Positions 56,704-64,000 of a stretch of 64,000 nt of DNA are shown here, in pieces. Where the stretch lies: assembly GCA_963978905.1 (NCBI GenBank), contig OZ022257.1, positions 51,416,873 to 51,480,872 on the forward strand, read 5' to 3'. This stretch comes from Trichostrongylus colubriformis (Eukaryota > Nematoda > Chromadorea > Rhabditida > Trichostrongylidae). The notes under the pieces are model-generated. The model searched no databases, was not told the origin of the DNA, and saw only the letters and a program-made list of their open reading frames with translations. Each line of letters starts with the position of its first letter. Position 1 is the first letter of the stretch. A program made the translations under genes and the position numbers.

Positions 56704-57121
56704 TTAAAGGAGTCGTGTCGGAAAAATGAATTTCACTGCCACCCATATATTCATATTGTATTTGCTTAATAAAGGGCATATGCAAAGTTTTACATAAAAA
56801 GGTTAGAATCTGGCTAAGAAACAGCTCTTCGACGTGGTTGATGAGGGGGAGGGGCCTCAGAGTAAATGCCCGTCCCGTCGTCCACCGCGACCGTCGAGAC
56901 GCGTGGTGAGAACAGAAAAGAAGGTAAAACGTCCCACTCTTCGTCCTCGACCGCAGTGGACGACGGGGCAGGCATTTACTCCGAATCCCCGCCCCTTCGG
57001 CCACCGCTCTTAGCCGGATTCTCACCTTTTCGCGTGAAGCTTTGCATGCAGCCCTTATTAAGCAAAAGCACATATATATGGGCAACGAAGGAACTCATTT
57101 TTTGGGCACGATTCCTTTAAA
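56704..57121. mobile_element. family P foldback, copy 3
   Basis: TTAAAGGAGTCGTGTCGGAA / GGGCACGATTCCTTTAA outer ends, ATTGTATTTGCTTAATAAAG / CCCTTATTAAGCAAAAGCAC, and CCCGTCCCGTCGTCCACCGC / GCAGTGGACGACGGGGC. More diverged than copy 1. Confidence 0.85.
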
Positions 57122-57304
57122 CATTCGCAGAAGGAAAAGGTAACCAATCCTTTGCCCATTCTGAGATGCATGGAATCATAGGGTTACTTTCCTTTGTTTG
57201 TTCTTGAAGGCATCCAGATGGGGTGATCCTGAAGTGTCGAATAGGAAGTAGAATGCAAACTGATCCTACACAGAGAGAACGGTGAACGGTAAGAAACACA
57301 AAAA

Positions 57305-57472
57305 ATGGACCGCTTCCTTTCATTTATATTTGACGGAAAGAATTTCGTGATCCGTACATTATTGGAAGATGTGAACCGACGACAAATTCGAGCTGAGGGC
57401 ATTCTCCGCTCATCATGGCTATCGGTCGACTACGATCAGCGCATCGTGCTTAGACCAAGGAAAAGAGCTTAA
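57305..57472 (+). CDS. small ATG-to-stop frame, 55 codons
   Basis: MDRFLSFIFDGKNFVIRTLL, then a charged EDVNRRQIRAEGILRSS and a basic end (LRPRKRA). The composition is protein-like and the ATG is preceded by an A run. No known family, and no splice site is needed. Could be a first exon or a chance frame. Confidence 0.2.
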   Translation: MDRFLSFIFDGKNFVIRTLLEDVNRRQIRAEGILRSSWLSVDYDQRIVLRPRKRA

Positions 57473-59091
57473 ACGCGCATTTCAACGACAGTTGCACCAC
57501 AAATCATCATCATAGATCCCGCACTCTCACTCACAATGAGCATACCTCTCCACTATTGATTTACCCTGACCGCTTTTCCGATGCGTACAAAACCCATACG
57601 CCCATCGGGCACGCTGGACGTGTGGGTGGAGCGACAGCGAGGGTAGATTGGCACGGAAAGGGGTTCATCAATGAGGAGCGAGACTGGGAAGGGATCCAAG
57701 TTCGTTACTCATTGTCTTAAACGCATGCTGTCAAAAACGACCGATGCCAAGAGGGTATGTGCGAGCAAGCGTACAGCTCACCTCATTAGCCACTCCCATC
57801 AACAAACCACGCTCTGAGAGCGTCAATGGAAAAATTGCCATTTTCTCAGCCCTCTAGCTATCTTCATGCATCTCCACTGAATGCCTCATTCGTTGCAGTC
57901 GTACAGATGACAACTGCTATTCCCGTTACTATGATTATTGCCCCGAAAAGTCGCATGAAATGATCGGAATTGGGTAAAAACTTTCAGTTCGTTACAGCTT
58001 TAGTGGAGAATAGATAGGTGAAAGAAAAGTTAACTGCAGTACTAAACTAGTTTGAGACGAGTTTTATGACGCTTAAAGAGAAGCTGGCTGGTGAAAGAAA
58101 GAAATCTGCAGTGAGCGATGATGGTGCAAATCGTCCGTCATCAAGCCAACCAGCCACCATGTGAACAGGTTTCGCGATTGTTGCAGGATACTTCGAGATT
58201 AAGTGCGGTGGTAAGAGATTAGAGATTTGAAAAGTGATACGAGGGGAGCCACTGAGTTTCAACGGCGGATAGAGAGCATTAAAGCTGAAAGCTCTATGCT
58301 GCCTCATAGCAAAAATTTCAGGTCGCTCGTAAAGTTTCTGCAATTTCCGACCTCCAACTCTAAATGCGTATGTCTCGGATCACACGGAATTTCATCAACT
58401 GAATGGATGAGATCCATGAGAATCTAAGTGTAAGCTACGAGCCTCCTTATTTAGGTTATCCAGTACAAGAGGCGATGAATCCATTGAAGGTTAGCGCAGC
58501 ATCGGTTCGGTGTCAAAAGTGAAGAAAGTCGTCCAGATGCTTGAAGGAATAAAAATGGTTGGGAGCCAGGGCAGATATGAATATGCCCTTTCTGACATAT
58601 GAATAAATAAAATGGAGGGCGGCAAAGTTTCATAGCCCCGCTCATTCAGCTTTTTCAGGATTGTTAGTGCAACGTGCGCCATGCGTTATCGTAAACGAAG
58701 ACAGGTCCCTTCCTTTACTGAAACTGAGCTTATGATTTGCAGTGGGCTCTCCCGAGCTCCTCGCACTACTTTGCAGTCGTGCTAGTTTTGCCGGGATTCA
58801 TGAAGCTATGGAGGATGAGATCAACCGCAGACCAACCGCAGACCACCGTATGCCCACCATATCGGCATCGGCATAAGTTGGAGAGCTTCACATCTTTCAT
58901 CCAACCACACATCGTTGCCCTACTGTTCTACAGAATCCGGTTCTCATCATATTGTATGTCACGATATATTCGAAAAATGGTTCCTTTGTGGACAGAATAA
59001 GAAGACTGAGTTGTAGTGTGGAGCCGTCGTTTGTTCATTTTGTTCTAGAACTTTAAAAATTCAAAAATCTAGTTTAGGGCAAACGTTACTA
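57473..59091. other. non-coding stretch
   Basis: GTGCGCCATGCG at 58675 matches the family D 5' motif. The minus frame 58047-58343 and plus frame 58227-58427 are opposite shadows. Confidence 0.3.
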
Positions 59092-59645
59092 TTAGGTTGG
59101 CCGATAAATTCCTGGACACTTCGAGACGTTTTTTATTTAATAACTTTTTTTTGGAACAACTTATAATCAATCAATAATATATTCACCATCATTATCAATA
59201 ACCTTCTGTCATCGCTCTGGCAACCTTTCAATTCCATTCATCCAGAACTGTGCAGACAGCGACGCTATAAAGTCGTTGATTGCGTTTTTAAGGTTCTCCT
59301 CTTTTTTGAACTGCTTGTCCTTCAGATAACTTTCGGGAGGGGAGAATAAATGGTAATCAGATGAGGAGAGGTCCGAGGAATATGCTGGATGCGGCAGAAC
59401 TTCCCACTATAAAGCCGACAAAGTATCTCGAGTGATCTTCGCTACATGTGGCTTTTAGCGTTGTCTTGCAGTAGCATAACATGGGCCCTTCTTCTCTCTA
59501 GACAAGCTCCGGCCCTTGTATACCTGTGTGGTGGAACATTCGAGAGCACTGTTCCACAAGGCCAAACATGAAAAGATAAGCTGTCAATCGACGCATTGTA
59601 GATCAAACTGTTTTGAAGTGTCCAAGAACTTATCAGCCAACCTAA
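59092..59645 (-). mobile_element. mariner element 1 (internally deleted, 554 bp) with transposase 3' remnant
   Basis: TTAGGTTGGCCGATAAATTC and the inverse TTATCAGCCAACCTAA, flanked by TA (59090-59091, 59646-59647). On the minus strand about 59210-59480 encodes the transposase C-terminus (SDYHLFSPPESYLKDKQF, then a FWMNGIERLPER*Q-type end). Stops and the missing 5' half make it inactive. Confidence 0.9.
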
Positions 59646-59647
59646 TA

Positions 59648-60534
59648 TTAGGTTGTCCCAAAAGTCTTGTAGTATTTTTCCAAAAAAATCAGTAACTCTT
59701 GCACTTCGAGGCAGGTCCAGGCGGTTCAGGAATATGGTAGAACGTCCTCTAAGCTTTCTAGGAAACTAATATTGACCCACCAGATCCCGTGGAGAGAGCT
59801 ACAATGCCCGTTGTCGATACCCACCCAACTCGCGGTGTCATCTAAAATAAGCGGTCTTGCGGCACCAAAACGACGGAAGCTTGCCACTCCATCAGCGCTG
59901 CATTGGGCAAGGGATGTGTGAGCTACGTGACCGTGCGCCGCTGGTTCATCAGCTTCAGCAACGGCGAGATTGACATGAAGGACAAACCACGCTTGGGACT
60001 GTGCTGGTTCTGGGACGCGGAAGGAATGCTTTTCCGCGAGGTGCTGGTACAAGGTGAGACAGTCACCGCTACCGTATGCACCCACCAGTTCCAGCAGCTC
60101 GCCGTCGCTGTTCGAGAAAAGCGCTGAAAAAGGTCCGCGGTCACCCTCCTACATGACGACGCCCGCTCCAATTTCCTCCGATTTCGCGAAAAGTGCCCAG
60201 GCCAAGCTACAGGAGCTCTGAGGGGATGTGCTGCCCCACCCGCCATACTCACCAGATTGCCCCTTCTGGCTATCACCTTACCCATCCTCTCGAATCCTTC
60301 CTGGCCAAGAGAAAATTCGTGATTATGACTTGCTTGCGAAGGCGATCGCTGACTTCTTCGACTCTCAGAACCCAGAGTTCTGGGAGAAGGGAATCAACGA
60401 TTTTCCTATAAAGTGGCAGAGGGTTGCCGATAACAATGGTCAATACGTTGTTGCCTAATTGTTATTTGTTGGACGAAAAAAAAATAAAAAGTGATGATCG
60501 AAAAAAATCCTACAAGACTTTTGGGACAACCTAA
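59648..60534 (+). mobile_element. mariner element 2, 887 bp
   Basis: TTAGGTTGTCCCAAAAGTCT and the inverse AGACTTTTGGGACAACCTAA, flanked by TA (59646-59647, 60535-60536). The left TA is also the right TA of element 1. Intact mariners are about 1.3 kb, so roughly a third is missing. Confidence 0.92.
59840..60458 (+). pseudogene. broken mariner transposase in element 2
   Basis: N-terminal DNA-binding part: VSYVTVRRWFISFSNGEIDM, then KDKPRLG, matching the WFxxFxxGDxDLxDxPRxG box. The second-Asp region reads LLHDDARSNF (family HDNARPH). After a stop and a frameshift, PHPPYSPDCPFWLSPYP corresponds to YSPDLAPSDYHLF, and the end NPEFWEKGINDFPIKWQRVA is typical. The segment with the first catalytic Asp is deleted. 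Known for the family: cut-and-paste transposition by a D,D34D enzyme. This copy cannot supply it. Confidence 0.88.
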
Positions 60535-60889
60535 TATATTTGATTAGAGGGAAAGTCGAGCTCCAATATGGTATAAGCACTCCTAGCAAAGAAGCGAAAA
60601 AAGAATGAAATGCTTGAAACCGCTAGAAACGATCCCCGGACGACCCCATACTACCGTAGCCGTCGACGATTTCACTGGAAACCTGAGGGCAGGCGAGATA
60701 CTAGGTTTTCAGAGTTTGCTAACTGCGCCCTTAGCTCGCATGCATCACGCCGCCGCACCGTCACTTCGTGATTTCCTGCCCTAACGATACACAATCGTTA
60801 GCGGACATACTTACGACGGCTCAAGGTTGCTTGAGTTTATTGCTCGAGTGAGTCTCCAAACATCCCTCCTCCCTCCTCCCCCTCCCAGA
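60535..60889. other. non-coding stretch
   Basis: Small hairpin CTAACGATACACAATCGTTA at 60781-60801 and a CCCTCCT tract at 60863-60886. Confidence 0.5.
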
Positions 60890-61212
60890 GTACACAAGGG
60901 TTCGGGGATTCCTCGACAGAGGGAGTCGTGTATGACGGGCGGGATGGGGGTCGTAATGCAGAGGTCAGCAAAGGTTCCACGCTGAATGATAAGCGGAAAC
61001 TGCCGTCGGCTGACTCTGGTATATAAGGAAATATGGCTGAATTTGAATGATCAGCCCAAAATTACAGTAATAAAGTAAGTAGTGATGTATGCAATCGGCA
61101 ATAGCCACTGGTAGTGTAAAGGATATGTAGGTGTTGAAAGGGGGAGGGGAGTTGGTTTTCGGCCCTCACTGAGAAGTAGCTCGTACTGAAGCGGCCATTT
61201 TCCTTACCACCT
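60890..61212. mobile_element. family C MITE, copy 6
   Basis: GTACACAAGGGTTCGGGGAT to CCACCTGGGTGTGC. Interior has GATGATAAGCGGAAACTGCC, TACAGTAATAAAGTAAGTAG, GTTGAAAGGGGGAG and GTACTGAAGCGGCCATTTTC. Full length. Confidence 0.85.
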
Positions 61213-61857
61213 GGGTGTGCCTTTTCCCACTTCCCCCTGCTTGACTTAGGCTTGGACAGATATGGCAGGGAATTCAAGAAATTTTGTGACCTGCAAGCAC
61301 ATAGCATTGCCGATGACGATTATTGCTAGAGGTATTCAAAAAGGCTGCTAAGAATAACCGTTTCACCGGACGAGAGCGATTCACCGTTCTGTTTCACCAG
61401 ACAAAATTTTTTAGTCTTTCTTTAATTTCGATAATAACTAAGTGACTATGAATAGTAAGTTTGTAGCGCATAGACACATATGTAAGGGTCTATGAAAGCA
61501 GAACGAATAAATTGTTATCGGTAATATCAGTGGGGATTCATTCAAATTTCTTGATATTCTCGGCATCCTTAGACTTTCGGAAGAAGACGGAAGAAGATTA
61601 CTATCAGGTGCGGGCTAGTCCAAGTGGTCTCGGTCCTGCTACCAACATGAGCTCTCCCAACGATCCCATCTTCCCAGCACTTTTTATTTGCTGTTTTCTG
61701 TAGTGTTAGGATGTACTTTAATTTAGTATTTGATAGTTCACGACTGAACTAATGACCTTATGAATGTAGCTAAGTGGGAAATTCAGAAAGCTGAAAGCTT
61801 AAAGCAATAACTAAAGCAAAAAACGCCGATTTCCTTATAATTAGGTTTACCTTCCAG
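61213..61857. other. non-coding stretch
   Basis: Nothing recognised. Confidence 0.3.
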
Positions 61858-62091
61858 AACTACCGTTCACCACTGTTCAACATCGTCATACCAGACGGAA
61901 TAGCTGGCAGAACGTTGACCGACATCGTCGTCAACGTACCATAAGATACTTCTAGAAACATCAGAGATGATTAGCAACAACTAGTCTTTGTTCAAAACGA
62001 TGTGCTTATCGTTTCAAACAGGTCTGGTGTGATCCATTGACCACCAATCCACTTGACATCGAAGGCTTGATAGTTGTAACGATGATTATGC
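61858..62091 (+). CDS. two phase-compatible candidate exons (61858-61935, 62022-62091)
   Basis: The first follows TTTACCTTCCAG (or ATAATTAG at 61844, same frame), is 26 open codons (YRSPLFNIVIPDGIAGRTLT, DIVVN) and ends AAC/GTACCA. The intron is 86 nt, normal for a nematode, ending CGTTTCAAACAG. The second is 23 codons plus one base (VWCDPLTTNPLDIEGLIVVT) ending at C/GTACGT. The two join in phase. Looks like part of an extracellular or beta-rich domain, but I recognise no family. The next exon was not found. Confidence 0.35.
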
Positions 62092-63262
62092 GTACGTGAT
62101 TTGTAGTGTACGTGGCGGCAGTGTAGCTTGAGATTAGTAAACTCGGGGCTATCACTCTACTAACCATCAAATCCATTAGGCATGGAATGTTTTTTGGGGA
62201 CCGCTCGATGACCCAATGTCGAAGAGATATTTGGATCTGCATGTGACTCGTGCATAAGCCACACATTTAGCTATCTATTTACTCCGTTCACATAAGGGGA
62301 GAGATTGAGCAGACCCAGTTCTTCTTTGTGGCACATTTTCAAAGGGACCGTTGTGATTTCTTTCTTCACGAAAGCATACTTACTGCTAATTTTTCCCATT
62401 GTTAATTTTTCCCTAAATTTCGCTATCACATCTTTGACGTATGATTAACTAAAGAAAATGAACTTCCGAATGTAAATATTGTGCACAGACTGCTAACCTA
62501 GGGTAGGGAAGATGGAGTGTTAAATTCGTCGTAAACGCGCTGCAGCAGCGCGCAAAACTGTTACAACCTTAGACATACGTCAAAAATCGACTACAGTTCC
62601 TACCCAGCGCTGTTAAATGGACTGTAGGTTGGAAAGGAGGAAGTTTTTAGATTTTCTTTGACATATCACGCACCCGAAGGAAACCATGCAAATAATGAAA
62701 CCCATGCTCTGTTTAAGATATTTTGGGACGGCTGGTCGATCGATCTTTAGAAAATAAAAATTCTCTAAAAAAATAAAAAGTAGAAATAAAATAAAAAAGT
62801 AAAAATAAAAAACTCTAAAAATTCGAAACATCGAAGGCGTGAATCGGGGGGGGGGGGGGAAGTCGTCGGATCGAAAGAGGAAAGCCGCATTTTGCATGAA
62901 GTTCCCGAGAGAGGGTCGTACCAGGTATCCCTTTTCGCGGGAGGAGCAGAGGGCGTCAAATAGCATCACTCAACCTGGGCTTTAACCCATACCCCATATG
63001 CTTCGCAAGCGTCTCCAAGGTTTTGAAACTTTGGAGAGCAACAAATGATGAAAACAAAACTGGTGGCGTCTTTAAGAATGACCCAGGAGTAGTATACACC
63101 ACAAATAAACAAAAACGAATCAATATATATTATGTTGTGATTAGTCAAGTTTCAGTAGGAGAGATCGGTCCACCAGAAAAAAATTGACGAGGACAATACA
63201 CCAGAAAAAAGACCGCCTTCTTCGGAACCAGTTATTTATCCTGTTACGAGTAGTATAAATGT
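62092..63262. other. non-coding stretch
   Basis: A-rich tract with AAATAAAAA units at 62755-62825 and a G run at 62849-62860. Nothing else recognised. Confidence 0.35.
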
Positions 63263-63589
63263 ATGTTAAGAATCGCGCTATTGAGGCGAGATGAGTGGGA
63301 TGAATTCACTTTTGACCCGGATGTTTTTATCCTCACTACACACCACCCACAGAAAATTTGCGGAAATTACCAGGTTGCCTGCTACTTCAAAGAAGGGACG
63401 CCTCTAGAGAGGGAGCAGTCACCAAAAGCAGCAGAAAGCAATACAAAGAATCTTCTCAGGCTGGCATATCTTTGGAGGACTGAAAAGGGCACTTTACCAG
63501 TATTACAGTACGGAGTACCGAACATTATCAAGCCAACTAAGTCTATGGTAGTGCCAAAGATCCATCGAAAAAGGTGTCCTCCCTTTTAA
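63263..63589 (+). CDS. 108-codon open frame, unassigned
   Basis: ATG to stop, protein-like (ALLRRDEWDEFTFDPDVFIL, QVACYFKEGTPLEREQ, NLLRLAYLWRTEKGTLPV). ATTACCAG inside (63381) could be an acceptor. A second plus frame (63574-63768) ends MAYLDAYFKARIDFDHDSGF and a stop. Possibly exons of a gene running right. No family recognised. Confidence 0.22.
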   Translation: MLRIALLRRDEWDEFTFDPDVFILTTHHPQKICGNYQVACYFKEGTPLEREQSPKAAESNTKNLLRLAYLWRTEKGTLPVLQYGVPNIIKPTKSMVVPKIHRKRCPPF

Positions 63590-63768
63590 GAGGTTGCCAT
63601 CTCTCCCTATCCTTCCTAAGGTTCAAATTCTCGTATAACCTGAATTCGACAGCAAACGTTAACACGATTTTTGAAGGAAGACGAAACATGGCGTATCTGG
63701 ATGCATATTTCAAAGCTAGAATCGACTTCGATCATGACTCTGGATTCATTTCAGCGTTGAAGCAGTAA

Positions 63769-64000
63769 CGAGTGAGAGTTGTCTGAGCTTGAGAGTGATG
63801 CAAGAAATTAAGTGCAAGATACGTGCGCCATAGCCGCGTGACCCTGCATATAGCGAAAGCCAAAAAAGAGTAATTTGCTCACGGCTCACATCCGCCAAGT
63901 ATACAAAACATAAGGAGACGAGAGAGATAAAAGTATTGGGGCAACATCCCGAAGTGTTCCGTCAGAAACAGAGCGAGCTGAGACTTACTAATTTCACTCA
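63769..64000. other. right edge, no feature recognised
   Basis: Nothing recognised. Confidence 0.3.

Noticed and set aside
1..64000. CRISPR array, bacterial operon, phage or plasmid origin
   Set aside because: No regularly spaced direct repeats, no ribosome-binding-site-led gene strings, and the tRNA and introns are eukaryotic in type.

Overview
The window is eukaryotic. It has no long bacterial-type genes, operons or ribosome-binding sites. The longest open frame is about 150 codons, and the sequence is full of DNA-transposon remnants. The mix points to a nematode, probably a strongylid/hookworm-like clade V parasite: mariner/Tc1 elements with TA target duplications, many palindromic foldback MITEs, the tail of a non-LTR reverse transcriptase, short AT-rich candidate introns ending in TTTCAG-like acceptors, and a eukaryotic tRNA. 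The species assignment is an inference from style. No species-diagnostic gene was recognised.

The only fully convincing cellular gene is a tRNA-Thr(AGT) on the minus strand at 42742-42813. Protein genes appear only as scattered exon candidates, judged by splice signals plus an open, phase-compatible frame. The better ones are a three-exon 5' end of a membrane-protein gene at the left edge (266-625, minus), a 66-codon exon at 19114-19312 (plus), a cluster of exon-like segments at 39147-40850 (plus), a terminal-exon candidate at 52076-52246 (minus) and an in-phase exon pair at 61858-62091 (plus). None has a family I can name. The window therefore reads as gene-poor or intronic sequence between parts of several genes.

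The rest is dominated by repeats. Mariner-type elements lie at 2824-3708, 16480-16683, 34643-35313, 44055-44276, 54776-55416 and, back to back, at 59092-59645 and 59648-60534. A Tc1-like element lies at 31566-32070. Two mariner derivatives (34643-35313, 54776-55416) are giant palindromes built from inverted copies of a transposase C-terminal fragment. Four further repeat families recur. Family P is a GC-rich foldback (14343, 25491, 56704). The GGCCGCGTTCATAC-ended MITE is at 27163, 36194, 48541, 51080, 52382 and 54038. Family C is a G-run/GGGGGTCGTA MITE at 9163, 28555, 32911, 52774, 55451 and 60890. Family D is SINE-like, at 37214, 46845 and 48178. Single foldbacks lie at 1168, 26625, 29157, 33485, 41568, 47039, 51656 and 55601. 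A perfect 30-bp hairpin sits at 36513-36580.

The most unusual theme is the density of inverted-repeat DNA. More than twenty structures could each form a hairpin or double-stranded RNA if transcribed, and several are nested in one another.
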